DNA of 64,000 nucleotides from Sweltsa coloradensis (GCA_024449915.1 JAMZAV010000447.1:310001-374000); one strand, 5' to 3'. Counted from the stretch's first letter, positions 1-11,699 are shown. Numbers and translations: made by a program. Notes: generated from the sequence alone by a model not told the origin.

Positions 1-716
1 CAACTAAACTGGAAAAATCCTATAATTTATACATATACATCCATCAACTTGTATGCAGATGTTCCCGGGTACTAAACACATGACTCGTTCACTCGTCTAA
101 CAACGACTTTGGCGTTTTCCTAGTATAGTTGACTAATGCGCCCATATACCCGAAATGTGGGGGACCTGGATTCGATCCCCTGGTCGGGAAATATTTTGTA
201 ATATCTAAATTGTATTTTTAAAAAAATATTAAACATGTTTTGAAAATGCATATAACGCAGTGTAGTCCATCATCTGTGACAATACTATGGAAAACATAGC
301 CGGTACGAAATACGAGTAAAGATTGCAAGGTTTATTCAATCTCCCAGCTCTATTTGGGGGTACCTTGAGCGTGCAATATTCGATACACCTTGGGCACTGC
401 ATTCTCACGGCCAGGCAAATGACAAACACAAAATATTTTTTTTCAAAAACAAAACCACTGTCGTTAAAATAATTCCAACACATTCGCAGCCTATTTTTTA
501 ATTTATTATTTCTTGTAGGTTTAAATCGCAATGGATGTAGATGATTTTGTTAGCAGTTCTCAGTAAACTCGTATCGAATGTCTGTTTAAAATTTCAGCTC
601 AATGTGTTTAGCGATTCGGCTGATTTTTGATGTACACACACACACACGCACGCATGCATGCAGACTCACCGAATGAGCGCGAATGGAGACACTCAGTCGC
701 TACGCTCCCTCGTTTA
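1..716 (-). mobile_element. Helentron-like non-autonomous element, family A, partial
   Basis: Minus-strand copy of the element seen complete at 9681-10565 and 10672-11640. Its 5' end (TTAAACGAGGGAGCGTAGCG on the minus strand) is near 716. A CA/GT microsatellite lies near 636-655, then a conserved block (229-531), then a tRNA-like segment with B-box GGATTCGATCCCC near 169-181, then the start of an inverted terminal arm (61-126). The other terminal arm falls outside the window. The 100-codon open frame at 229-531 recurs in all three copies but has no start context or known domain, so I treat it as non-coding. Confidence 0.7.
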
Positions 717-1007
717 AAAATTGGAAACCTGCAATTTCAGGGATCCGTGTAGGGGTCTACAGCCACATAGGCTGACTGTGAAACCAACGCCCCAGTTAAT
801 TCCTGCAGATGATCTGCTGCAAGACGAAGAAACGGAATGAGAAGAGAATCCGACTTGTCTGTCAAGCCGACGTTACTAAAAGGTTGCTAGCCACCCCCGG
901 ACCCTGCTAATGTTGGCCATATGTGTTTTTCAAATATGTTCAAGAATACTATATAGAACTCATGGAGGTTTTGATTACGAGTCATCAGTTTATAGAAACC
1001 TCAGTGA
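717..1007. other. Unassigned spacer
   Basis: About 290 bp between the family A element and the LINE. No open frame, tRNA-like box or terminal repeat seen. It may be a diverged 5' part of the LINE. Confidence 0.4.
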
Positions 1008-1031
1008 GTGTTCTGTGACGATTACTTTATA

Positions 1032-2662
1032 TTTATGAGCAAACTTCAGCGTCCGTATGTTTCATATCCTGTTAGCTTAAAGAGAAGAATCTACAATCAA
1101 TTTAAAGCAACCCGTGACCCCACCAGAAAAACTGAATGGAACCGTCTTTCTGCTATAGTACGTAGAAAAATTATTAATTACCTCGAACTGCAATGGACGG
1201 CTGTGTGCTAGTCCTTAAACTACAAAGACGGGAGTAAATTCTGGCACAAATTTAAATGCCTCACGGGTCAGAAATCTCGTAAAATATCTCCTCTCGTTAT
1301 CAACGGTGATGTGTTCTCTACTCCGGAAGATAAGGCGAGAGAGTTCACATCGTCTCTTGAATCAGTTCATCGCTTCCCTACCGATCCTCACTTTGACAAT
1401 AACTTCTATGCAAAAATCGAGAGACTTCTTTCCAAACACGAACCTCATTTGTCCTCTCACGATCCTATTCCCATTCAAGACATCACTTATCCCGAGTTAG
1501 TTGAGGAAATTACTCCTGACGAAGTTTCAGCAGCAATTTTCAAAGGCCGCAACTCTACGCCTGGAGACGACGGAATCACAAGAACAATGCTACGTCAAGC
1601 TCCTCCTCAGTTCATCACTCACCTATCCTCCTTGTTCACCGGGTGCCTCAATCTCGGATACATTCCTCCTCATATGAAATTAGCCACCGTCGTCATGATA
1701 GCCAAGAAAAACCAACCGCCTGACCAACTTAGCAGCTACCGGCCGATAAGTCTACTGAACGTTATCGGCAAAATACTCGAAAGAGTAATCCAATCCCGTC
1801 TCGCCCATTTCGCCGAGAACAATAACATAATCCCCGAATCACAATCCGGGTTTAGAACGGGTCGTTCAACTACTGACCCTTTGATCCGGCTGATTACTGA
1901 CGTATCATCGGCGCTCAACGAAGGGAAATGTGTCCTCGCTGCTTTCCTAGACATTTCCCGTGCATTTGACCGAGTGTGGCATAGTGGCCTCTGTTTTAAA
2001 TTACTTAAAATGCAAATCCCTCTCACGATGGTCCGATTTATCAAAGCTTTTCTATCCGACCGTAGTGCGCGAGTTAAAATTCAAGACCAGCTATCTCGAC
2101 CTATCTCCCCTGCTGCAGGTGTTCCCCAAGGATCCTGCCTGTCACCCCTGCTATATTTGCTTTACTGTCACGATATCCCTAAACCCTCTTGATAAAAAAC
2201 TATTTTTGGCTCTATTTGCTGACGACACAGCTTATTGGTGCGTCGGTCGGACCGCCAGAGAAGTATTCCGAAGGCTACAACGCCAAATCAAAGCTCTTGA
2301 AAATTGGATGCGCAGATGGCGCATTTTACCAAACGCCCTGAAGACCCAACTCATACTGTTCCGACACCGTAATAAAACACAAAAAGCTTCTCAAGACTCT
2401 CATAGGCTCAGCATCACCCTATGGAATAAAACCGTTTTCACCACCCGCACAGCAAAATACCTCGGTATTACGTTTTCCGACACACTGCACTGGCGAGCCC
2501 ATAGCCGCGATGTCATCTGCCGTGCCCGCATCCGGATGAACCTGCTGATCAGACTTCGAGGACGCCTTAAGGGGTGTGACTTCCAAACACTCCGTTTTAC
2601 TTACGCCACCTTCATCAGACCGCTTTTTGAGTATGCCGCGCCAGCTCTCTACCCGGTCCTTG
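1032..2662 (+). pseudogene. LINE ORF2 reverse transcriptase, broken
   Basis: Reverse transcriptase for target-primed insertion. The frame is continuous from about 1032 except for one in-frame TAG at 1209-1211. RT blocks are in order: SSYRPISLLNVIGKILERVI (about 1735), GFRTGRSTTDPLIRL (about 1848), the catalytic-Asp block FLDISRAFDRVW (about 1945), GVPQGSCLSPLLYLLY (about 2118). A frameshift near 2185-2195 puts the catalytic FADD box (about 2215) in the +1 frame. The thumb region follows to 'EYAAPALYPVL' near 2660, where the nested insertion begins. Not functional as it stands. Confidence 0.9.
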
Positions 2663-2920
2663 GGGCCGCTTCCTGCGGCTTTACTAGCTTTACTTTACTA
2701 CCTTTACTAGCTATTGTTTACTGTCATTTGTTCACCTTTTACCATCTAATTTTGTATTATTTGTTAATTTATTTCTATTGTATTTTATAGTGTGGTTTTA
2801 AGACGTATAACTAAGCATAGTAAGTTAGACACTTTGTGACTGGGGCCTCATGGCCCTTTTCTAACTTTCTATGAGGTTGTACATCTTAATATTCGATTAT
2901 CTGTACAATTTCTAAAATAA

Positions 2921-2982
<62 letters not shown>

Positions 2983-2983
2983 A
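2663..2983 (+). mobile_element. Nested LINE 3' end with (AAT)n tail
   Basis: A 0.3-kb segment of 3'-UTR-like sequence ending in AAATAAAATAATAATAAT... (tail 2921-2981). It sits exactly between two halves of the host LINE frame: 'PVL' before it and 'SLERRILRRISGLHPWTEND' right after. The variable (AAT)n tail is typical of LINE 3' ends. No clear target-site duplication was found. Confidence 0.75.
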
Positions 2984-3230
2984 TCTCACTTGAACGCAGA
3001 ATCTTAAGACGAATCTCAGGGTTACACCCTTGGACAGAAAATGACCTAGTTTACAGTGCTACCGGTATGGAAAAGCTGAGCAATCGAATGGAAAGACTAT
3101 GCGCAAACTATTGTTCACGACTGCTACACAATAACCGAGTGGAACTTATCAATTTCCTTTCCATTCCTAGAGCTCCACCAAGGAAACCGAAATTCAAATA
3201 CACCCTTCCCATCCTTCTCTACCCTTAATT
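2984..3230 (+). pseudogene. LINE ORF2 C-terminal remainder
   Basis: Frame continues the host LINE after the nested insertion: SLERRILRRISGLHPWTEND, then EKLSNRMERLCANYCSRLL, ending in ILLYP and a TAA. The LERRILRRI block normally follows the thumb in LINE ORF2, which proves the two halves belong together. Confidence 0.8.
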
Positions 3231-3540
3231 ATTTCTCAGCCTTAATCTAGTTTGTCACCTATTCCCCTTTCTCCCTTAACTCCCTTTATAAATGTACCAC
3301 TTTTGTACACCTTTGTCAAAATGACCATACTGTTTTTGTTTGTTTTTACTTATTATGTTATCTTTACAAATTATGTTCTCCGTTATGTCTGAATGACAAC
3401 TTGTTTTCTATATTATGTATTTGTTTTCTTGCAACTTATGTGTGTTGTTTGTTAAACCATTGTGACAGGCTAAAGAGGGAATAGTGCCCTACAATGGCCT
3501 TCTCGCCTAGCGGCGAGAAAATATCATTAAAATAAATAAA

Positions 3541-3886
3541 TCCTGTTATCTCCATAACCCCATAGTCATATTTCCTTGATCCTGAAGCCTACAATGACCG
3601 CATACCGGACTAACCCTTCTGCGTAGGTGTTTTCTGAGTATTTTATCCCTGCTAAAATCCATTCAATTATATAAGCTAGCTATAAACAATGGTATAAGAC
3701 CCATAAATTACCAAGTCCAAGCACTTTTTTTAAAATGTATGTTTTATTATTTATTTTACTATTATTTGTTTTAACGCACTAAATTACATATCCTCGAATG
3801 TGTGGCGGACTGCAAGACCATGTGGGAGGCACAGTCCCACACACACGTGAGCCAGGTTGCGGACGCACACGTGACCAACCCCATTT
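3541..3886. other. Unassigned AT-rich spacer
   Basis: Between the LINE tail and the hAT-type element. No gene, tRNA-like box or terminal repeat recognised. Confidence 0.4.
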
Positions 3887-3894
3887 GTCAAGTC

Positions 3895-4737
3895 CAGTGT
3901 TGTAAAGTAACTGAGTAGAAGTAATTAGTTACTTTTTAGTAGGCCTTATTGAGTTACTGCTCAAATTACTTTTATTTTAATATAACTGTAACTATAACTG
4001 AATTACTTTTATAAGTAACTATACTCAGTTTTCAATTACTTTTTACAGTTACTCTTTTCAACCATGCCAAAGTGATATAAAATAATATCACGTCTCAAAC
4101 TCAAACAATAAAAACAAATTTTACTTTGTTTTAAAGGTGTTTTAGAAGTGTTTTAGAGGATGTGTGTAATGAATGATATGGACGATATTTTCCGATGACT
4201 CCTCTTGGTCCCCTAGTGCACTGAGTTCGAACCCGCGAGCTCAAAACGTGGTGAGAAAAGTGTTCAATTTCCATGGCCAGCGTACAGAAAATATTTTAAA
4301 CCGGTTCAAAATAAAGATGCAAAATTTTAGGGAAGGCCTAAGTATCTGTTGTGCCTAAGTACGTCAAACTTAAAAAAACACACACGTCTCAAGGTAGACC
4401 TAGAAAGCGTCACCTAAACGGATGACATTAAAAAAGTTACGTTTGCTGTACACTCTTGACTGTATCCTGCATTTATTTTTACCTTACTCACCCCGCAACG
4501 TTGTTGAAGATTGACAAAGTGAATAGTGAAACTGTGAAAGTCAATGTGAAAAGAGGAAACAGGCAAATTTTGTTGGTGACAACAACAAACAGTTTCATGT
4601 CATTATTTTAACTGAACAATCGTTGCACTTTTAAGAAATCTTATGAAGTAACTTAAAAGTAATTCAATTACTTAATAAAGTAACTGTTACTGTAACTGAA
4701 ATGGAATAACTTTACAAAAGTAACTTTTACAACATAG
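3895..4737. mobile_element. Non-autonomous hAT-type element with 8-bp target duplication
   Basis: Begins CAGTGTTGTAAAGTAAC and ends GTAACTTTTACAACATAG, an imperfect terminal inverted repeat rich in AGTAACT-type sub-repeats. The flanks carry a perfect 8-bp direct duplication GTCAAGTC at 3887-3894 and 4738-4745. CAGTG ends and an 8-bp duplication are hallmarks of hAT elements. No transposase is encoded: the longest frame is 61 codons without motifs. Confidence 0.85.
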
Positions 4738-4803
4738 GTCAAGTCATTTAAACGCGATTCCGAACGAGAGAGGCAACGAGGAAACGCATTTTCATTTATC
4801 AAT

Positions 4804-4842
4804 CGTCCTGAAGATGGAACCCACAGTGGTTCCGAAACGTCA
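4804..4842 (+). ncRNA. Hammerhead-ribozyme-like motif (candidate)
   Basis: CTGAAGA (4808-4814), then a 6-bp stem GGAACC/GGTTCC, then GAAACGTC (4834-4841). This order matches the hammerhead core: CUGANGA, stem II, GAAA. The very short palindromic ACGU in place of stem III recalls dimer-acting hammerheads of Penelope-like retroelements. I see no Penelope-like ORF nearby, so this would be a remnant. Confidence 0.35.
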
Positions 4843-6702
4843 AACTCACACACAAGTAGGCCTATGTGTTACTACGCGACGCGGCGAAAATCACACGTTT
4901 CACACCTATTTTAATATATATGGGCTGCGAAAGTCCCAAATGTTTTATAAAATATAATAACTTAGTTTTGTTTAACATAAATAAATTAAAATTAAAAACA
5001 ATGTCTTGCAATCAATATGACACTCGTAATTTTGAAAATTAAACAATTTGACTTACATCTTTAAAATATCAACAAGTCATCAATGTATTTCTCATAGTGT
5101 TACTGTTAACACTTAACAAAAATCAAACACGTACGGTCATTTATTATGTAAAGGTGACATTCTTGTATAACAAGTGTAATAAATTGTTTCTGAAAACATT
5201 TTTTTAATAAATAAATCACATAGTTTATGTTGGCACGAGTTATATTCCAGGAAAGAAGCCCGGAGGAAGGTCAGGTTATCCTTGAAAGGGAACAGTTTTT
5301 GATGATATTTCCTCCAGTTGGTCTTGTGTTGTCGTCGAGGTAGAACGTCTTATCGGCACAGCGGAAGGCAGCTTCTCTTAACCGCAGTTACGATATCATA
5401 AGGCACACGATTTAACGAGATCAAACCGTAAGTGTACAACTCGGGATCTGATTAATCTGTTATGAAAAACTGATCTTTTGAAACCTTGGAGAAATCAAGT
5501 TTTATTATTGCGAATACTGGAATTGAGTCATAATAAAATAAACTAATCGTCATATACTCCGTTTTGGAAGAAGTCTACCAAAAGTATTTATTTCGTCGGT
5601 GAACCAATCAATTTTCGGTTTATTCCAAATAACTTTTAGAATTATTTTTTTCTAATTTCACGTTTAAAAAAAGTGTTCCTAGTTATTTTAGAAGAGAATG
5701 TATGTACCATATTATGACGGATTACATCTTCATGACGTACTTTTAGAGACGTTTTTGTCTCTGACAAATAATTTATGAATAAATCAAATAAATAAAAATT
5801 GTAAAGTAAGTTTCTAAGAATGTTGAAAAAAGTCCAGCGCGGGGAAATCTTGCATTAGTAATTTCTCTGTAACACTTACGCGTCGTATATACACGCACAC
5901 ACTCGAACGTACACACACACACTCGCACGTACACGCACACACACACGCACACACACGCACATAGACGTCACATTCCTAGCGCGCGCACCAAGTATACATG
6001 GCAGCCTTGATGCAAACCACAAGCGTAGTTTTCTGTATAGTGAAATAGTCGCCAAGTGGTTACGTGGTTAAAAAAAATATATATATTCGTTATTTACAAA
6101 TTCATTATTTTTTCTCGAAAATGTATTTTAAATTTTCAAATTTTGAAATATAAATAAAGTCCGTACAAATTTAGCCTGTAGGATAAATAAATAAATTATA
6201 TACTTTTATTGCAATACAGACAATTATCTGTAATTTTTAATTTTAATTTGTTACCTACTTTGAAAATACATTTTTCGAAAAAAATGGCCTATGACAAATT
6301 TGTTACCTGAAATTTAGACTTAATTACCACTAAACAAAAGTATAAAACAAAAAATGTTATTAATAAAAATTATATTTGATCAACATTTTGTCGATTTATG
6401 ATGATAACGCAATTTGACCAATTTGACCTTTACTGACCTAATATATTTTTATTAATCACATTTAAATTTAACGATTAACCATTAATGAGGAGCAACCAGA
6501 TCCCCAAAATATTATTTTTACAGTAAAATTGATTTTTACAGATATTTTAACTTTTTGACCTCCAGTGAGGAAATGGAGTGACATTTTATATCTATCCATA
6601 TGAATTTTTGATCAGTAGGTCATAAAGTATATTTTCACACATTTTTACGCTTGTACCCCCCTTTAAAACTATTCTTGCACCATTTTGCGATATATGTTTT
6701 TA
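4843..6702. other. Intergenic AT-rich region, no gene seen
   Basis: No supported frame. Holds a CA/CG-rich microsatellite (5888-5962) and repeated AT-rich blocks. A fair splice donor (GTAAGT near 5427) follows a GC-richer stretch (5300-5426) and could be the non-coding first exon of the gene at 12229. This is weak: it lacks the TATA/exon block of the sister genes. Confidence 0.3.
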
Positions 6703-8281
6703 TTGGATGAGCGTAGCGAGCGTAGTGAGCGTAGCGAAGATTCCATTTCACTACACTGGACAAAAAAATCCGGAATGTTTTTTTTCTTTCTTTTTTTTGT
6801 ATTTTTGTGTTTGTTTACACGATTCCGGCTAAACCGATACTCCAATTGCGATGAAATTTTATGGAGGCCTTCGAAATCTCTGAACTTAGAACTGCCACGT
6901 TTTTGAGCGCAAACGGGAAATTTTTTCTCATAAAAAACGCATTTTTACGATATTTTCGATTTTTTGAAAAATTCTTCGACGAATAACACCTACATGCTTT
7001 ATCCGATTGAAATAATGTTTTCACAGAACCTTAATTTTATGAATTTATATATTCGTGTGAAATTTGAGCGCAATCGAAAAATTATTTCTCGTGAAAATCG
7101 TAAATTTTACAGTTTTTTTCTTTTTAAACAAGTATGACACCTGCTTTATCCTATTCAGTGTTCTCCCCAGGCCCGGACCGCCGGGCGGGCCGCCCGGCGA
7201 TAATTCCCTGCCGCCCGGCAATAAAAATTTTGAAAAAAAAAAAAAATTTGAAAAAAAATTTTGATTTTTTTTTTTTTTTTAATTTAATTTTTCTTTACTA
7301 AACGATTTGCGAATGTAATAAACTAACCGCCCCATCCCTAAACTGCAGCACAAATTGAAAACAACATCGTGGAGGCTAATCTCGCTGATCACTATAGAAC
7401 CCGACAAGGAATGCATTTGAACGAAACACATAAGTTGGCAAAATGGTAATCATCGCTATGATCGTGAACATTAACTGCACACAAGGAGCACACACAACAC
7501 AAGTGAACAATTTTAGCAATTTTCCAAGTTTATTGATTGCTAGGACGAATTTTTAAGTAATAAAAATGAAGTCATCAAATATAACAATGTTTCAAGTTAT
7601 TGTAAACCTACAAATCTTAGAAAATAACCACTTAAAAAGAATAACATCATCACTTTATACGGGCCTATTGTACTCATTGTAGCAATAGGACTACAGTAAT
7701 TCACAAGCCTACATTACAAAGGAGAAAATAGACTAAGACTATGATTTCAATCAAATTTGAAATGTTTATATGCCTATTCATACCACTAAACCAACAAAAG
7801 TAAGCTACTTTAAAAGGGCTTCGAAAACCTCTAAAACTCACCAAATGGAATCTAGGATCTCAAATTTTCTCCGGGGCAAGCCCCCGGACCCCCACTGTTT
7901 GTGGCCCTATCCGCGAGTACCCGGCAATGTTTATGAAATACCCAGTGAACATTTTTTTCTGGGGAGAACACTGCTATTGTAATGATTTTTTCACAGATTC
8001 TTAATTTTATGAATTAAGATATTCGTGTAAAATTTGAGCGCCATCGAAAAATTATTTCTTATGAAAATCGCAATTTTACGATTTTTTTTTTTTTTAATTA
8101 CGATTAATAAAAGAAAGTTTTAAAAAAATTAATTTTTTATATAATTTAATTTAATTAAAAAAAAATCTTCGAGTTAGTAATAATTTTTCACAGAACAACA
8201 GAAAATCCGCATAACACATGGCAGCTCAATGCACCAATTACGCTCATCCAACAACGCGGCGGGACTTAAGCGTTTTCCTAG
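6703..8281 (+). mobile_element. Helentron-like element, family B, with internal TIR element
   Basis: Starts TTGGATGAGCGTA and ends with the inverse TACGCTCATCCAA (subterminal), then a small hairpin AACGC...GCGTT, then TTTCCTAG before a host T. This is the end structure of Helentron-associated elements (DINE-1/INE-1 type): a short 5' subterminal repeat, its inverted copy near the 3' end, a hairpin, a CTAG|T terminus and no target duplication. The interior holds three related AATCG/TTTTTACG units and no coding frame. Interrupted by the element at 7156-7973. Confidence 0.85.
7156..7973. mobile_element. TIR DNA element (hAT-like ends) nested in the Helentron copy
   Basis: Perfect 15-bp terminal inverted repeats CAGTGTTCTCCCCAG / CTGGGGAGAACACTG. 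Flanked by CTATT at 7151-7155 and 7974-7978; uninterrupted Helentron copies read TTTATCCTATTGTAATG here, so the duplication is 5 bp. The ends are unusually GC-rich (CCGGGCGGGCCGCCCGG). CAGTG ends suggest hAT, but hAT usually makes 8-bp duplications, so the superfamily is open. No transposase frame. Confidence 0.85.
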
Positions 8282-9680
8282 TTAAAAACCAAGACTCTAA
8301 AAAACACAAACACACAAACAATAACCACGGTCAGAAATAAAAACACATACCAAAAGAACGTAAATTTTCAGAAGCATCTGCTTCCTCCCTCAGACGCGAG
8401 GGGGAAGCGTCTGAGGAAGGAAGTACATGCTTCAGAAAATTTACGCACTTTTGGTACGCCTAAGTAAGTAGGTAGGTAGGTGGTAGACCTTTTTTATTAT
8501 TTGAACATGTTTGGGTTAATTTATTTGCTTTCTAGGACCAAAGACTGCTCCGATTTAAATTAAATTTTCAAATAACCTTGAAAATCTCTTAAATTATACT
8601 TTCCAAGAATATAAGTGCAATTGAATAAATTTGGCGCGTGAAAATAGCAGTTTTTCAAGTTTTCCTCTATTGAAACAGATAATCCTATAAAATGGATTAT
8701 TCTGTAAAATATCTTCAATACAAATTGTTTAAATCATTCTATTCTACCATTTTCTTGCATCGTTGGTTGGAACTACTTTCAAGATGTTATTCTATGCTAA
8801 CAATGACGAAATGAAGTTTTACTAAAATCATTGTTAAATAGCGTTCAATCCAACGAAAATGCTCATCCTTCAACGCTTATTACTAAAACGTTCATAATAT
8901 TTTTTTTATGTAGTGAATAAGTTTTATAAATCCTAATAGTGTATAAAACGAAGCCCTTACTGACCCAAAAAAATTATAAACCTATGCTTGAATCACATTT
9001 TCTAAAAATTATTTACACTATTTTTTCCATGTTTGCATTTTTAACAATGAAACCATACAATAATTAGAAATTGATTGTAAACAATAATTAGAACATAAAA
9101 TAACCTAGAAATCGGTGTAAGGAAAAATAAAATGGGTCTACAGTGACGAAGCGTTTGAATGATCGCACATCCAAAAAATTAAATAGCGACTAAAAAACCT
9201 GATACCACAATTCGAAGTCACGCCCTCCCTAGGTATGTTTCAAAAAGTGATTTCTACCACGTGGTCAAGCCAGATTTGAGATGTTAACTGGGTTGAGCCA
9301 ATTTCGTTTCTAGAGGCCTTACATGAATTGGCTCTAGGACTATATTCATAACACAATAATTTTGGTTACAAATTCTGAGACCGGGGTTCGATACCCCGCT
9401 CGGAAGAATTTTTAATTAATTTATGATTGATTTCTAAACAACATTCAAAAGGGATATTAATTGCAATTAATTAACCAAATATAAAAAAATAAATACATAT
9501 TGTAAAATGAACTCTTCTAACTTTAAAACTAAATTGATTGCTACGTTGTTAAAGGGGCTATTACCCCAAAAAATTATTTTTGCACTTAATCTATAGCATA
9601 ATACTACACTTAAATGTCCGTTTAAAAAATAAATGTGGGTCATCCTCAAATGAAATAAACCTTGTGCTGTTTCACCTTAA
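8282..9680. other. Intergenic region with fold-back and tRNA-like remnant
   Basis: No gene seen. Contains the fold-back at 8347-8457 and a tRNA-like B-box segment (GGGGTTCGATACCCCGC near 9383-9400), probably a SINE head. The rest is AT-rich and unassigned. Confidence 0.5.
8347..8457. repeat. Near-perfect palindrome (fold-back)
   Basis: Arms of about 50 bp: the left runs from TACCAAAAG to CCTCAGACGC, the right from GCGTCTGAGG to CACTTTTGGTA, separated by about 9 bp. May be a miniature fold-back element or a hairpin-forming site. Confidence 0.7.
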
Positions 9681-10565
9681 TTGAACGAGTGAGCGTAGCG
9701 AACGGAGTGATTTCCATTCGACTTAAACGGCCCTAATTGTTTTTTCTGCGTGCGTGTGTGTGTGTGTGTACGTTGAAAATCAGCCGAATCGCTGAACAGA
9801 TTGCGCTGAAATTTTAAACAGACATCCGGTACGAGTTTATTGAGAACTGCTAACAAAATCAGCAAGATTCATTGCGATTTAAACCTACAAGAAATAATAA
9901 ACTGAAAAATAGACTTCCAATGTTTAGAAGTTATTTTAACGACAATGTTTTAGATTTTGAAAAGATATTTTTTGTTTGTTATTCGCCTGGCCGTGAAATG
10001 CCGTGCCCATGCAAGGTCTGTCGAATGTTGGACGTCAAGGTACCCCCAAATTCCGCTCGTAGATCGAGTAAACCTTGCAATATTTTCACGTATTTCGTAC
10101 TGGCTATGTTTACCATAGTAGGCCCTATTGCCACAGATGATGGACTACACTGCGTTATATGCATTTCAAAACATGTTTAATTATTTTTGAAATACAATCT
10201 AGAAATTACAAAATCTTTCCCGACCAGGGGATTGAACCCACTTCTTTCACATTTCGGCTACAAGGGCGCCTTAGCCAACTAGACTAGGGAAACGCCAAAG
10301 TCGTAGTTAGACGAGTGAGCGAGTCATGTGGTGAGTACCCGGGAACATTTGCATTTAAGTTTGATAATTATATTCGTATAAATAATAGTTTTTTAAAGTT
10401 TAGTTGGTATACGGGGACGGGCGCGTCAACTGTAAGGTCATAATGCGCCTCTCTTGCCTATGATAGGCTAGGTAGGCCTAAGGTAGGGGGAAGAAAAGTA
10501 ATGTAATCGGGTACTCAACACATGGCTCACTCACTCGTTTAACAACGACTTTGGCGTTTCCCAAG
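9681..10565 (+). mobile_element. Helentron-like element, family A, complete copy
   Basis: Starts TTGAACGAGTGAGCGTAGCG. Contains a GT microsatellite (about 9750-9768), a conserved block and a reverse-orientation tRNA-like unit (GATTGAACCC, about 10228-10296). It ends with TCACTCGTTTAA (inverse of the 5' end), hairpin AACG...CGTT and TTTCCCAAG|T, where CAAG replaces the usual CTAG. The 3' part is a long palindrome: 10275-10332 is the inverse of 10508-10566. No transposase. The conserved open frame at 9872-10180 is probably incidental. Confidence 0.8.
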
Positions 10566-10671
10566 TATATATATTTTTTAGATCAAGATATTGATTTGCA
10601 TAAATTTTAGTTTTTACATTTTCAGAATACTAATAGTGCTCATAAGATCCATGAATTATAATTGAACGAGT

Positions 10672-11640
10672 GAGCGTAGCGAACGTATTGATTTCCATTC
10701 GACTTAAACGGCCCTAATTGTGTTTCTGCGTGCGTGTGTGTGTGTGTGTTGTACGTTGAAAATCAGCCGAATCGCTGAACAGATTGCGCTGAAATTTTAA
10801 ACAGACATCCGGTACGAGTTTTTTTGAGAACTGCTAACAAAAACAGCAAGATTCATTGCGATTTAAACCTACAAGAAATGATAAACTGAAAAATAGACTT
10901 CCAATGTTTAGAAATTATTTTTACGACAATGTTTTAGATATTGAAAATGTATTTTTTTGTTTGTTTTTCGCCTGGCCGTGAAATGCCGTGGCCATGCAAG
11001 GTCTGTCGAATGTTGGACGTCAAGGTACCCCCAAATTCCGCTCGTAGATTGAGTAAACCTTGCATTATTTTCACGTATTTCGTACTGGCTATGTTTACCA
11101 TAGTAGGCCCTATTGCCACAGATGATGGACTACACTGCGTTATAAGCATTTCAAAACATGTTTAATTATTTTTGAAATACAATCTAGAAATTACAAAAAC
11201 TTTCCCGACCAGGGGATTGAACCCACGTCCCCACATTTCGTCTACAAGGGCGCTTTAGCCAACTAGACTAGGGAAACGCCATAGTCGTAGTTAGACGAGT
11301 GAGCGAGTCATGTGGTGGGTACCCGGGAACATTTGCATTTAAGTTTGATAATTTCATTCGTATAAATAATAGGGTATTGGTGGAAATCACTGTGCCGGAG
11401 GTTGCTGTTGTTGGCAGTCTTCAACTGAATATTCCGTGTGACTGCCGGGTCTTGCTTAATGGTAGATTGTTGGTCCGGGAGTTGTGTAAAAGTTTAGGCC
11501 ATAGTTTAGGCCAAAATTCTCCACTGTAGCCTATGATAGGCTATAGGGAGGCCTAAGGTAAGGGGAAGAAAAGAAATGTTACCGGGTACTCAACACATGG
11601 CTCACTCACTCGTCTAACAACGACTTTGGCGTTTCCCTAG
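10672..11640 (+). mobile_element. Helentron-like element, family A, second tandem copy
   Basis: Nearly identical in layout to the copy 106 bp upstream and in the same orientation. 5' end TTGAACGAGTGAGCG, terminal TCACTCGTCTAACAACG, hairpin, GTTTCCCTAG at 11637-11640. The inner inverted arm is at 11262-11320. It lies just before the conserved intron block of the gene at 12229, probably within its 5'-UTR intron. Confidence 0.8.
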
Positions 11641-11699
11641 TATATCTTGTTAACTGTGATTTTACACGAATTTTTCCATTTTTTTAATCCCGAAATTTT

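Larger units (their letters stand above)
1008..3540 (+). mobile_element. Degenerate non-LTR retrotransposon (LINE), 5'-truncated, interrupted by a second LINE tail
   Basis: The coding frame starts without an endonuclease domain, so the copy is 5'-truncated. The ORF2 C-terminus is split by a 0.3-kb insertion (about 2663-2983) and resumes at 2984. After the stop near 3228 comes a 3' UTR and an AAATAAATAAA tail ending near 3540. Jockey-like by overall look of the reverse transcriptase, which is my inference. Confidence 0.8.

Noticed and set aside
229..531. 100-codon frame conserved in three family A copies (also 9872-10180 and 10860-11165)
   Set aside because: Lies inside a non-autonomous element. 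The second and third copies show frame-breaking differences at the ends; no domain, start context or codon signal.
6685..6906. Repeated short frames containing RFRLNRYSDCDEI... in many places
   Set aside because: All fall in Helentron-like elements at the same internal position; incidental frames of a repeat.
7064..7264. Frame with PRPGPPGGPPG, collagen-like
   Set aside because: Created by the GC-rich end of the TIR element at 7156 and surrounding repeat; not a gene.
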